Source: Chelatococcus sp. YT9
GTDB lineage: Bacteria > Pseudomonadota > Alphaproteobacteria > Rhizobiales > Beijerinckiaceae
Length of the DNA: 64,000 nucleotides
Direction of reading: 5' to 3'
Assembly (NCBI RefSeq): GCF_018398315.1
Contig: NZ_JAHBRW010000001.1
Span: forward strand, 3,542,501 to 3,606,500
The notes beneath the pieces are model-generated. The model was not told where the DNA came from. It saw only the letters and a list, made by a program, of their open reading frames with translations, and searched no databases. A program made the position numbers and the translations under genes. Below are positions 34,239-42,996 of the stretch, piece after piece (the stretch's first letter is position 1; each line of letters starts with the position of its first letter).

Positions 34239-35060
34239 TCAGTGCATTCCAAGGAGCCCGTAAATCTCGCGGGTATACGCGGCGAAGGCGTCGTGGGTCT
34301 TGATGTCGAGGGTGCGTGGTTCTGGCAGATCGATGGTGATCCGCGCCGCCATCCGCGCCGGCCGTGCCGTCAGCACGACGACCTGCGTGCCCAGGAATAC
34401 CGCTTCCGATATGCCGTGCGTAACGAAGAGGATCGTCTTGCCGCTATCCTTCCAGATCCGGCGCAGCTCGATGTTCATGCGCTCGCGCGTCAAGGCATCG
34501 AGCGCGCCGAAAGGCTCGTCCATGAGCACGAGCTTCGGATCGTGCACCAGTGCGCGGGCAATGGAGACGCGCTGCTGCATGCCACCGGAGAGCTCATAGG
34601 GGAATTTGTCCTCGAAGCCCGCGAGGCCGACGAGGGCGAGCAGGTGTCTCGCTCGCTCTCGGCTTTCCTTGACCGGCAAGCCGAGGATCTCGGCGGGTAG
34701 CATGACGTTGTCCAGGATGCGGCGCCATTTAAGCAGCAACGCCTGCTGGAACACCATGCCGATGTCTCGGCCGGGGTCGAAGGGTTGCCGATCGTTGCCG
34801 ATGCGCACAACCCCTCCATCATGGCCGTGCAGACCGGCGAGGATCTTCAACAACGTGCTCTTGCCGCAGCCGGACGGTCCGACCAGCGTGATGAGCTCGC
34901 CTTCCGCGACGTCGAAACTGGCATCGGAGACGGCAAGGAATTCCTGGCCGCGCTGCCGATAGACCTTGCGTACGCCCTTGAGGTGGATGAACGGCGGCGG
35001 AGCATCCGGCGCCGGGTGGCCGTCGGCGATCGAGGCGCTTGCGTTCACAGGGGTGAGCAT
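34239..35060 (-). CDS. ABC transporter ATPase, SsuB/TauB-like (module A)
   Basis: A 273-residue ABC ATPase. Walker A is GPSGCGKST at about 61-69, the Q loop is MVFQQALLLKW, the signature is LSGGMQQR, Walker B is LVLMDEPFGALD and the switch His is in FVTHGISEA. This is the nitrate/sulfonate/taurine importer class. The ATG at 35060 has GAGGAAAGAG upstream; the frame is open to 35117 without similarity. The permease gene ends 10 nt before. Confidence 0.95.
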   Translation of the reverse strand: MLTPVNASASIADGHPAPDAPPPFIHLKGVRKVYRQRGQEFLAVSDASFDVAEGELITLVGPSGCGKSTLLKILAGLHGHDGGVVRIGNDRQPFDPGRDIGMVFQQALLLKWRRILDNVMLPAEILGLPVKESRERARHLLALVGLAGFEDKFPYELSGGMQQRVSIARALVHDPKLVLMDEPFGALDALTRERMNIELRRIWKDSGKTILFVTHGISEAVFLGTQVVVLTARPARMAARITIDLPEPRTLDIKTHDAFAAYTREIYGLLGMH

Positions 35061-35070
35061 ATCTCTTTCC

Positions 35071-35883
35071 TCAATCGAGCCTGGCGTCGGCAACCACGAA
35101 CAGGCGCTCGCCAGCAACGACCAGCCCGTAAAGCACGATTCCGATGGCGGAGATCAGTGCGAGGCACATGAACATTGCCGGCGTGTCGAGGCTCGATTGC
35201 ACCTGCAGCATGAGATAGCCGAGGCCGCGCTCCGAGCCGATGAACTCGCCGACAACTGCACCGGCGACAGCCAGCACCGCCGCGACCCGCATGCCGGAGA
35301 AGATGTAGGGCAGGGCGCTTGGCAGCTGGATCTTGGTGAAGATCTGCTGGCGGGAGCCGCGAAGCGCGCGCACGAGATCCACGAGATCCGCCTCGACCTC
35401 CCGCAGCCCCCGAGCCGTTGTGATCACGATCGGAAAGAAGCAGATCGTGAAGGCGATGACGATGTTGGGAATGACGCCATAGCTCAGCCACACGATGAGG
35501 AGTGGCGCCATCGCGACCTTCGGGATCATGTTCAGCGTGACGAGAAGCGGCATCGCCGTGCGGCCGGTGACGGGCCACCAGGAAAACACAACGGCAAGAG
35601 CAACGCCGAAGATGCTGGCGAGTATAAAACCCCCGAACACTTCGATGGTCGTAATGTAGATATGCATTCCCCAGTTATAGTGGGGCTGGAACAGCGTGCC
35701 GACAGTGTCCACCGGCGACGGCAGGATAAACCGGGGTATGCCGCCCCAAGCGGTCACGGCATACCATAGCGCGAGCAGAGCGAGATGGATGCCGATCGCA
35801 GGCCCCATCCGTCCGAGTTGCAGCGCAAGGCGCTGGGCCTCGCCGTTTCCGGCGCCCGGCGCCGCCTGGGCGGTATCGGCCAT
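35071..35883 (-). CDS. ABC transporter permease, SsuC/TauC-like (module A)
   Basis: A 270-residue inner-membrane permease with six predicted helices and the binding-protein-dependent transport signature near TTARGLREVEADLVDLVRAL. The EAA-loop lies near RALRGSRQQIFTKIQLPSALP, which contacts the ATPase. The start codon ATG 35881-35883 overlaps the stop of the preceding epimerase gene by one base (TAATG), so translation is coupled. GGGAG is 7 nt upstream. Confidence 0.94.
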   Translation of the reverse strand: MADTAQAAPGAGNGEAQRLALQLGRMGPAIGIHLALLALWYAVTAWGGIPRFILPSPVDTVGTLFQPHYNWGMHIYITTIEVFGGFILASIFGVALAVVFSWWPVTGRTAMPLLVTLNMIPKVAMAPLLIVWLSYGVIPNIVIAFTICFFPIVITTARGLREVEADLVDLVRALRGSRQQIFTKIQLPSALPYIFSGMRVAAVLAVAGAVVGEFIGSERGLGYLMLQVQSSLDTPAMFMCLALISAIGIVLYGLVVAGERLFVVADARLD

Positions 35884-36950
35884 TAGAAGACTCCCGAGCG
35901 CACTTCGAACTTGCTGGGCTTGCCGTAGAGCGGTTTGCCGCTCTTCATCCACTCGGCGACCCAGCGAACCATCGGATTGATCGGCACCACGGGATTGCCG
36001 AGGAGTTCGGCGACGGCGTCGCAATTGACGAAGAGACAGCTGGTGCTCTCCTCGCCGGAGAATTTGGGCTCCACGCCGAAAAGCTCGCCAAACTGCGTGG
36101 CAATCTTGCGCACGCTCACGGCTTCCGGGCCACCAATGTTGATCGGGCTCGCGGGCACGTCGCAATGGCGCAGCAGCCGGATCATCTGCGCGCTGGCATC
36201 ACCCTGCCAGATGATGTTGACGTGGCCGGTGTCGAGCGGCACGGGCTTGCCGTTGAGCACCCAGCTCGCGATCTCCTGCAGCACGCCATAGCGCATGTCG
36301 ATGGCATAGACGAGCCGCGCGATCCGGCCGGGCGTCTGATGCAGGCGCGAGTAGTACTGGAAAGTGCGCTCCCGGCCCACCACGGAATTTGCATATTCGC
36401 CGGGCCGTGCGAACGGTGGAACATCCTCGGTCACGCCGCCATGCAACGGGTTGGACCAGGGGTAGACGTGGATGGTCGAGAAGGTGACGATGCGCGAGCC
36501 CGCAAAGGCGCGCGCGACGATGCCGGGGGCAATCGTATTCATCGCCCAGAGGAAGTCCTCACGGCCTTTGTAGTCGAATTTCAGGCCGGCCATGTAGATC
36601 ACATTGGCCAGTTTCGGCAGTTCGCCAACCGCCTTCTCGTCGAGAAGGTCACAGCGGATTGTTTCGACGCCGAAGCTCTGCAGATGGGCCTCGAGACCTT
36701 CCTCCGAAAAGCGCGAGACGCCGACCACACGCTTGTGAGGGGCGGCTCGCTTGATCATCCGCGCCAGGCAGACGCCGACCTTGCCGGCGACGCCGAGGAT
36801 GATGACGTCGCCTTCGATCTTTTCCAGGTCTTCGGCGACTTCGAGCGTCGGCAAGGACATGAAGTCCTCGAGATGCGCGACGTCGCGGAAAGCCTCGGGG
36901 AACATGCCGGGATTGAGATAATCTGAGTGGGGTCCCTGGCGGGTCAGCAT
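35883..36950 (-). CDS. NAD-dependent epimerase/reductase (extended SDR) (module A)
   Basis: A 355-residue extended short-chain dehydrogenase. The Rossmann motif lies at about 49-62 (VIILGVAGKVGVCLARMI, G-x2-G-x2-G like), with later YMAGLKFDYKG, a Ser/Thr site FSTIHVYPW and the region ARPGEYANSVVGRERTFQYY, which replaces the usual YxxxK by a divergent segment. C-terminal sugar-type substrate loops (GGPEAVSVRKIA) fit the NAD-dependent epimerase/dehydratase family. The start is ATG 36950 with GGAGGATTTTC upstream. It is in the middle of the module A operon. The reaction is not determined. Confidence 0.8.
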   Translation of the reverse strand: MLTRQGPHSDYLNPGMFPEAFRDVAHLEDFMSLPTLEVAEDLEKIEGDVIILGVAGKVGVCLARMIKRAAPHKRVVGVSRFSEEGLEAHLQSFGVETIRCDLLDEKAVGELPKLANVIYMAGLKFDYKGREDFLWAMNTIAPGIVARAFAGSRIVTFSTIHVYPWSNPLHGGVTEDVPPFARPGEYANSVVGRERTFQYYSRLHQTPGRIARLVYAIDMRYGVLQEIASWVLNGKPVPLDTGHVNIIWQGDASAQMIRLLRHCDVPASPINIGGPEAVSVRKIATQFGELFGVEPKFSGEESTSCLFVNCDAVAELLGNPVVPINPMVRWVAEWMKSGKPLYGKPSKFEVRSGVF

Positions 36951-37045
36951 GAAAATCCTCCCTTATGCCGATCGGCGTCGCATCGCTCCGCGTCGCCAGA
37001 CTGTCTTTGGTGAAGCGGCTCGTGCCGTTTCCCTGTCATACTTGC

Positions 37046-38143
37046 TCAGGCGACCAGCGGCACGCTCGCGCCGCGCTCGGAGAGCCATCGGTCGAGGTTC
37101 GCACGGACGAAGGCATCGTCGTTCATTTCCGGGTATTGCGCATAAACGCGGTCGATCGCCTCTGCCTGTCCGGGGCTAAGACGTTCGTTTGGATCGAGAC
37201 AGGTGGTGCCCGTCACAAGGCCTTGACGGCGTAGCACCTCCAGACAGCCCGGGATGCATCCCGCGAGATTGTGAGCGGCGTCGTAGATGGCGCCGTTGCA
37301 GTCAGTCACTACGGAATCCTGTGCGAGAAGATCGACGGGGACGGCCGCCTCGTCCGGAAGGGCGTGGATACGCGTGAGGAGATCGACGGCCCCCTTCGTC
37401 CAAACGCTCCAATGACCGAGCAGGCCGCCGCGGATGCGCGCCCGTTGCTCCGATCGGCCATCTGGACTGCGCACCACGAAGGGCTGCAGAAGGTCGAGCA
37501 CAATGTGGTCGTCATTGCCAGTGTAGAGCGTGACACGGTCGGCCGCGCCCGCGTCAACAACGGCACGCACAATGTCGAGCGTCCGGTAGCGGTCGAACGG
37601 CGCCATCTTGATGGCGATGGCATTTTCGATCGCCGCGAATTCACGCCAGAAGCCATAGCTCAGATGAAAGCCGCCGACGGCTGGCAGCAGGGAAAAGCCG
37701 ATGATCGGGATTTCCGCCGCGATACGCCGGCAGTGGTCGAGCACCTCAGTCTCCGACGCACCCTTGAAGGCCGCGACATTGAGAAGGGCGGCGTGATAGC
37801 CGAGCTCTCGGGCGACATCGGCCTCTTTCACCGCCTGCTCCGTGCGGCCGGTGACGCCGGCAACGAGAAGCGAGGGCGTGGCTTGCCAGTCCGAAGCTGT
37901 TTCCGCCGCTATGCGGAGAACAGGCTCATAGAGGCCAACGGTGCGAATCGCGAACTGTGTCGTGTGGACGCCGACCGCAACGCCCGTCGCGCCGGCATCG
38001 AGATAGTAGCGTGTCAAGGCCCGCTGGCGGGTGACGTCTAACTGCCGGGTGCTGTCGAGTGCCAGCGGGTGGGCCGGCAGGACAGCACCTTTCCGCAGCG
38101 CGGCGATCAGGCGGGGATCGATATCAGAATGATGGCGGGGCAT
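37046..38143 (-). CDS. Divergent DapA/NanA-superfamily aldolase-like protein (module A)
   Basis: A 365-residue TIM-barrel protein of the dihydrodipicolinate synthase superfamily. The candidate Schiff-base lysine is Lys 179 in IAIKMAPFDR, at the expected place after NAIA. The usual G-[ST]-T-G-E substrate-binding motif is replaced by GVAVGVHTTQF, and the Tyr of the YNxP segment is replaced by IIGFSLLPAVGG. It also carries about 70 extra C-terminal residues, containing a Cys pair (GCIPGCLEV). It may be a lyase or dehydratase with a changed substrate pocket. The start is ATG 38143. It is 48 nt after the CoA-transferase gene. Confidence 0.75.
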   Translation of the reverse strand: MPRHHSDIDPRLIAALRKGAVLPAHPLALDSTRQLDVTRQRALTRYYLDAGATGVAVGVHTTQFAIRTVGLYEPVLRIAAETASDWQATPSLLVAGVTGRTEQAVKEADVARELGYHAALLNVAAFKGASETEVLDHCRRIAAEIPIIGFSLLPAVGGFHLSYGFWREFAAIENAIAIKMAPFDRYRTLDIVRAVVDAGAADRVTLYTGNDDHIVLDLLQPFVVRSPDGRSEQRARIRGGLLGHWSVWTKGAVDLLTRIHALPDEAAVPVDLLAQDSVVTDCNGAIYDAAHNLAGCIPGCLEVLRRQGLVTGTTCLDPNERLSPGQAEAIDRVYAQYPEMNDDAFVRANLDRWLSERGASVPLVA

Positions 38144-38191
38144 GGGGTGAGCCTTTGTGGGGCGATCGCGATTGGTGCTCAGACCGCCATC

Positions 38192-39787
38192 TCAAACGGC
38201 CATGTCGAGCGGGTGGGTTTCGGATGCGAAATGGTGCGCGTCCATCAGCGGTAGCGGATCGCGGATGGCGACCGGTGCGTAGGCCATGCGGTCCAGGATA
38301 TGGCTGCGCACATCGACACCGGGCGCCACCTCGGTCAGCACAAGGCCCTGCGGTGTTGCCTCGAAAACCGCGCGCTCGGTCACGACGAGCGCGGATTGGC
38401 CGCGTTCCGCTAGTCCCTCGAACACGCGGTAGGTCACGCTTTCGGCCGTCTCGACGAATTTCGAGACGCGGCCGTCGCGGATGATACGCAGCGCACTGCC
38501 CTCGACACGGGCGTCGAGACCACCCGTCGTGAAGGTGCCCGTGAAAACAAGGCGGCGCGCGTTATGGGCGATATCGATGAAGCCGCCCGCGCCTGGATTG
38601 GCGTTTCCGAAACGGCTGACATTGACCACTCCGGTGGCGTCGAATTCCGCGAAGGCGAGCGCCGCGAAACGGCACAGGCCGCCGTCGATCGCGTCGAACT
38701 GGTAAAGGCCGTCCATGATGGCATCGGGATTGAGGTTCGCCGAGAACTGCCACCCTGACATGACGACGCCGCCGTAGGAGCCGTGCTCCGTGGTAAAGTA
38801 ATAGTCGGCGAGTGCGCCGTCATCGAACAGACCCAGCTCCGCCATGACAAGGGGGATATCGGCTGCGGCGCCGAAACCGAAGATCGACAGTTCGCGTTTG
38901 CGGACCTCGCGTGCGGCACGGGCCGCGATGACCTTGTCCGGCCCCGGGGCGGGACGCGGCAAGTCGCAGAGGGGACGGCGCACACCGCTGAAATAGGCGG
39001 GATCGAAGGGCGTCTCCGTTGCCATCATCATCGCGGGGTCGACCACGATGGTATCGATGAACATGCCCGGAATGGCGACGCCGGAAGCGGGACGCTCGCC
39101 TGCTGGCAGGATGCGGCGCACCTGCGCGATGACGCGGCCGCCGCTGGCCTTGGCTGCCAGCACGAGGCCAAGGTTGGACGACACCAGGGCCTCGTCTTCG
39201 AAGGAGAGATTGCCGTGCTCGTCGGCGCTCGATGCCCGCACGATGGCCACGTCGAGAGGCCAGGTCGGATAGTAGAGAAGTGTCTCGCCGTCAAATTCGA
39301 TCTTGCGGACGAGGTTTTCCTCGGCCTTCGACGTGAACTTGCCACCGCCGTGGTCCGGATCGATATAGGTGCCGACGCCGACCCGCGTCATATAGCCGGG
39401 GCTCTTGCGGGCGACCTCGCGCAGCCAGTGCATGGAGGCACCGATCGGCCAGGAATAGGCTTCGATCCGGTTCTCCCGGACGAGGCGCATCAGTTCCGGC
39501 CGGCGGCCGGTGACGGGATCGACCGGATTGATGTAGGAGCCGGTGACGATCCGCTTCATGAGGCCTTCCTGAGCCACATGGTCCATGCCCTTCACACCCT
39601 GCGCGTCACCGGTGCCGCATGGAAAATAGAAGGTGAGATCCCGCGGATGGCTGGTGGCGCGGAAGCGATCCCCCAAGGCTTTCAGCACCTTGTCCGGCGT
39701 GATCCAGCCAATGACCCCGACGGAAGCGACTGTGGCGCCATCGGGGATGCTGGCTACGGCCTCGGCTGCATCGACGATCTTGATCAT
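38192..39787 (-). CDS. Acyl-CoA:carboxylate CoA-transferase (family I, fused subunits) (module A)
   Basis: A 531-residue protein with the two class I CoA-transferase domains fused. The alpha-like half has VASVGVIGWITPDKVLKALG and RVIAQVRRILPAGERP. The beta-like half has the catalytic Glu region YYFTTEHGSYGG, followed by FRGA-type loops and GNANPGAGGFIDIAHNA. The fused form is like propionate or acetate CoA-transferase (YdiF-like). It would activate a carboxylic acid as its CoA thioester, which suits the enoyl-CoA hydratase before it. The ATG at 39787 overlaps the hydratase stop (ATGA, 4 nt). Confidence 0.9.
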   Translation of the reverse strand: MIKIVDAAEAVASIPDGATVASVGVIGWITPDKVLKALGDRFRATSHPRDLTFYFPCGTGDAQGVKGMDHVAQEGLMKRIVTGSYINPVDPVTGRRPELMRLVRENRIEAYSWPIGASMHWLREVARKSPGYMTRVGVGTYIDPDHGGGKFTSKAEENLVRKIEFDGETLLYYPTWPLDVAIVRASSADEHGNLSFEDEALVSSNLGLVLAAKASGGRVIAQVRRILPAGERPASGVAIPGMFIDTIVVDPAMMMATETPFDPAYFSGVRRPLCDLPRPAPGPDKVIAARAAREVRKRELSIFGFGAAADIPLVMAELGLFDDGALADYYFTTEHGSYGGVVMSGWQFSANLNPDAIMDGLYQFDAIDGGLCRFAALAFAEFDATGVVNVSRFGNANPGAGGFIDIAHNARRLVFTGTFTTGGLDARVEGSALRIIRDGRVSKFVETAESVTYRVFEGLAERGQSALVVTERAVFEATPQGLVLTEVAPGVDVRSHILDRMAYAPVAIRDPLPLMDAHHFASETHPLDMAV

Positions 39788-40557
39788 GACTTCACCACGA
39801 AACGTTGCAAGGTCGCTTTCGCTGGTGGTCCAGCGCAATCGGCGGCGAACATGTGGCCCGCCAGATGATCGAGCCGCTCACCATCGAGCGTCGCAAAGGG
39901 TTCAAAAAAGCGTTTGGTCGAAGCGACGGCCTCGCGCGGCAAAGCTGCGAATTTCTCCGCCAGCGCGGTTGCGCGGGCTAGCGCTTCGCCGGCCGGCGCG
40001 CTGAAATCGGCAACGCCAAGCCGTAGCGCTTCCGTGCCATCGATCGGTTCCGCCCCCCAGGTGAGAAGGCGCGCCTTGGTCGGGCCGATGCGGGCCACTA
40101 GGGCTCCGAGACCCCATGGAGGCAGCCAGCCGTTTGGCACCTCTGGCAGGTGCCAGCGCGCGTTCTCGGCAGTGACGACGACATCGCACGAAGCCGCCAG
40201 GATGAAGCCGCCACCGAGCGCGAAGCCCTCGACGGCCGCGATTACCGGCTTGCTCAGGACGCCGATGCGGCGAGCGATCGCGGCTGTCTCGGCCTCATGG
40301 CGACGCATCCCATCTACAGAGAGGCGGCCGAGTTCCTTGAGGTCGCTGCCGGCGCAGAAGGCAGGCGCCGCCCCCGTCAGAACGATGGCGCCCACCGCTT
40401 GATCGCTCTCGGCGACGTCGAGCGCCTGGGCGAGAGCGCGCATGGTTTCCGTCCCGAGCGCGTTGCGGCGTTCCGGCCGGTTGAGCGTGAGGACAGCGAT
40501 CCCGTTCCGTTGGTCGAAACCGACGAGGGCACTGGGCGAAGGAGTGGCATCATTCAT
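39784..40557 (-). CDS. Enoyl-CoA hydratase/isomerase family protein (module A)
   Basis: A 257-residue crotonase-fold enzyme. It shows VLTLNRPERRNALGTETM, the oxyanion-hole segment PAFCAGSDLKELGRL, and VEGFALGGGFILAASCDVVV. These are the standard crotonase signatures. It acts on a CoA thioester, probably hydrating a double bond or cleaving a C-C bond, in concert with the CoA-transferase whose gene overlaps it by 4 nt. The start is ATG 40557 with GAGGATCGATC upstream. The gene is 9 nt after the FAD oxidoreductase gene. Confidence 0.92.
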   Translation of the reverse strand: MNDATPSPSALVGFDQRNGIAVLTLNRPERRNALGTETMRALAQALDVAESDQAVGAIVLTGAAPAFCAGSDLKELGRLSVDGMRRHEAETAAIARRIGVLSKPVIAAVEGFALGGGFILAASCDVVVTAENARWHLPEVPNGWLPPWGLGALVARIGPTKARLLTWGAEPIDGTEALRLGVADFSAPAGEALARATALAEKFAALPREAVASTKRFFEPFATLDGERLDHLAGHMFAADCAGPPAKATLQRFVVKS

Positions 40558-40566
40558 GATCGATCC

Positions 40567-41895
40567 TCAATCCAGCCGCCCGCCGTCGCGATTGAGCAGG
40601 AGGCGCAGGTCCGCGCCGTCTATGGCACGTGGCTCCATGCGCTCCCTGACGGCGAGGACCGCGGCGTGGCCGATGGCGTGGCCGTAGGAAAAACACTGGG
40701 CCGTCACACGGGCCGAGGCCACGGCCTCGTGCTCTGCGGACAGACAGCGGCCGGCAGCGATCAGGCCTTCGCCGCGCTGCGGCACGAAACAGCCGTAGGG
40801 CACCTCGTAGACATCATCGAGCAGCCACTCGACCTTGGGCTTGGCACCGGCATGCAGCTCGATCGGCCAAGGTGAGCGGGCGATGCCGTCGGCACGCTTG
40901 CGGCCAGCGACGACATCGCTGTTGGTGAGCTTGGTCGCGCCCTCGATCTGGCGTGTCTGGCGCACGCCGACCTGCACGCCGGTATCGTTGACGAAGGCGT
41001 CCTCGCAGCCGGCCAAATGGTCGCGGAAGAAGCGCGCGTATTCGCGCATCTGCAGCCGCCCCTCGATTTCGGCATCGGAAAAGTCGCGCCAGAACAAGGG
41101 ATTGAGCTCGCGCCCGTCCGGACCAATGACGCGGGTGCAGTTGCAGAGCAGTTCACCTGGCCGTGTTGTCGTGAAGAGCCAGATCTTGGCGCGCGGCAGC
41201 TTGTAGCGGCCGCTCCCATTCTCCGCCTGGATCAGCTTCGAGATCGCGTCGGGCATGATTGTGTCATGGCCGTAGGCGGCTACGAAGCGCTCGGTGTCGA
41301 CACCCAGCATGCGGAAGATCATAGTCGGGTTCTGGACGCGGCCTTGATCGCCAATGAACGACGGGAAACCCGCCATGGCGACGAGATCCGCGTCGCCGCT
41401 GGCATCGATCGTCACCCCCGCGCGCACCTCGAGCGGGCCTTGCTTGGTCCAGAGCGCGACGCCCTCGATTCGCTCTTCACCTTCGCTGAGAACGCCGGTG
41501 ACGGTGGCGTGATAGATCACTTCAACGCCGGCGTCTCGCAGCAGCGCGTCGGCGGCCTCCCGCCACACGAGCGGGTCGTGAACCCGCGTCCAGGTTTTGC
41601 CATAGGGCAGGGGTGCGGTGAGGCCGCCGCGCACATCAAGCGCCCGCACGAACTCATCCGCGAAACCGAAAACGACCTGGCGTGGTCGGGCTTGGCGGTT
41701 GTCCGTCGCCTCATAGAGACCACAGACAGTCCCCGACAGCCCGGCGACCGCGCCGCCGCCACAGAAACCGTAACGCTCCACCAAAGTCACGCGCAGACCT
41801 GCACGGGCCGCCGTCACCGCGGCGGCGACGCCTGCGGCCCCTCCGCCGGCGACAACGACATCCGTGCTGATGCGTGAGCGTGAACGAACATCCAC
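40567..41895 (-). CDS. FAD-dependent oxidoreductase (module A)
   Basis: A 442-residue flavoprotein of the FAD_oxidored (PF12831-like) group. It begins STDVVVAGGGAAGVAAAVTA (the dinucleotide-binding motif, residues about 11-30), then the acidic end of the beta-alpha-beta unit LVERYGFCGGGAVAG. The second FAD motif is TIDASGDADLVAMAG, and GEGLIAAGRCLSAEHEA lies near the C terminus. Cys residues (CGGG; ELLCNCTR) are notable. It is the first gene of the module A operon, starting at GTG 41895 with GGGAGATG upstream. It faces the GntR gene at 42079 across a repeat-bearing spacer. The substrate is unknown. Confidence 0.88.
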   Translation of the reverse strand: MDVRSRSRISTDVVVAGGGAAGVAAAVTAARAGLRVTLVERYGFCGGGAVAGLSGTVCGLYEATDNRQARPRQVVFGFADEFVRALDVRGGLTAPLPYGKTWTRVHDPLVWREAADALLRDAGVEVIYHATVTGVLSEGEERIEGVALWTKQGPLEVRAGVTIDASGDADLVAMAGFPSFIGDQGRVQNPTMIFRMLGVDTERFVAAYGHDTIMPDAISKLIQAENGSGRYKLPRAKIWLFTTTRPGELLCNCTRVIGPDGRELNPLFWRDFSDAEIEGRLQMREYARFFRDHLAGCEDAFVNDTGVQVGVRQTRQIEGATKLTNSDVVAGRKRADGIARSPWPIELHAGAKPKVEWLLDDVYEVPYGCFVPQRGEGLIAAGRCLSAEHEAVASARVTAQCFSYGHAIGHAAVLAVRERMEPRAIDGADLRLLLNRDGGRLD

Positions 41896-41972
41896 AGCGA
41901 CATCTCCCTGGGCGCAGCTGGTTCAGCGGCGGCGACAGCTCTTGCGGCCTGTCCACGTGGTGCCGAGGTTGA

Positions 41973-42018
41973 TCGGCAGCTGACATGGCAGTTTTGTCGG
42001 CATCTGACATATCAGTTG
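41973..42018. promoter_or_regulatory. 22-bp direct repeat in the module A/gntR divergent spacer
   Basis: TCGGCAGCTGACATGGCAGTTT (41973-41994) and TCGGCATCTGACATATCAGTTG (41997-42018) share 18 of 22 positions. Each contains an imperfect palindrome around CTGACAT, best in the second copy (CTGA CATA TCAG). The 24-bp start-to-start spacing and the position between the module A operon and its GntR regulator mark them as likely tandem operators. Confidence 0.7.
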
Positions 42019-42078
42019 CCGAACAGGGCCGTCAAGGGCTATGTTGCAGGCAGTTGGAGCGCTGAGAATCGTATTTGG

Positions 42079-42756
42079 ATGACCGATCTGACCACATCAC
42101 CGGTAGAACAGGCCTCGGATTCACTCGCGGAAATCGCTTATCGTCGGATCGAGGAAATGATCGTGACCCGCGAGCTCCTCCCAGGCTCGATGATTTCCGA
42201 AAACCAGCTTGCCGATGAACTCAACTGCGGTCGAACGCCAATTCGCGAGGCGCTGCAGCGATTGAAGCTGGAGGGATTCGTCGAGATCCATCCAAGGCGC
42301 GGCGCCCTGGTGACGCCTGTCGACGTGATGCGACAGCTCGAGCTTCTGGAGGTCCGGCGCCCGCTGGAGGATCTGGTCGCGCGGCTGGCGGCCGAACGCG
42401 CGACGCCTGACGAGCGGCGCGAGATGCTGCGTTTGGCTGATGAGATCACCGCCGCCGCGGAGCGTGGTGATCAGCGGGCCTATCTCAGCGCCAACAGGGC
42501 AATCCACGATATCCGCACCAAGGCCTCGCGCAACCAGATGCTCACACGCACGATGGGGCTGGTGCTCGGCCTATCTCGGCGATTCTGGTATGCCTATATT
42601 CAGGACACGGGCAGCTTCACGGTCGCTGCAGCGCTTCACAACGACATTCTGCAGGCTATCGCGGCCGGTTCCGCAAAGGACGCCGCGGTGGCGGTGTCGA
42701 GGCTTCTCGATTTCCTCGAAAGCCTGACACGGCGCGCTATCGAGCGGCAGCTCTAG
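42079..42756 (+). CDS. GntR family (FCD) transcriptional regulator of module A
   Basis: A 225-residue GntR regulator. The winged helix is AYRRIEEMIVTRELLPGS then NQLADELNCGRTPIREALQRL (residues about 18-63) with the wing GFVEIHPRRGALVT. The FCD effector domain follows (about 75-215), with the acidic/His pattern RAIHDIRTKASRN and ALHNDILQAIAAG that binds a metal and a carboxylate ligand. I chose ATG 42079; a TTG at 42016 would extend it by 21 residues across the operator. It probably represses module A until a carboxylic-acid substrate binds. Confidence 0.92.
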   Translation: MTDLTTSPVEQASDSLAEIAYRRIEEMIVTRELLPGSMISENQLADELNCGRTPIREALQRLKLEGFVEIHPRRGALVTPVDVMRQLELLEVRRPLEDLVARLAAERATPDERREMLRLADEITAAAERGDQRAYLSANRAIHDIRTKASRNQMLTRTMGLVLGLSRRFWYAYIQDTGSFTVAAALHNDILQAIAAGSAKDAAVAVSRLLDFLESLTRRAIERQL

Positions 42757-42996
42757 GCAGTGCGTCATTCACGCCGCTGCAGGCTTGAGGTCTGTTGCCG
42801 CGCTATTCCCGGAGGGTAGCGCCACGAGCGCCGGGTTGGCGGCGTGACACTCACCCGGTTTTCGAGGGCCCAGCCGCGCGGCCAACGGAGCATCATTTTG
42901 CCCTCGTAGGCCCCGCGGATTTCGCTGCCGTGAGGCCAGTCTCCTCTGAAGGGGAGAGAAGTGGCATCCGTCCTCCCCCGCGTCATTCCAAGCGCG

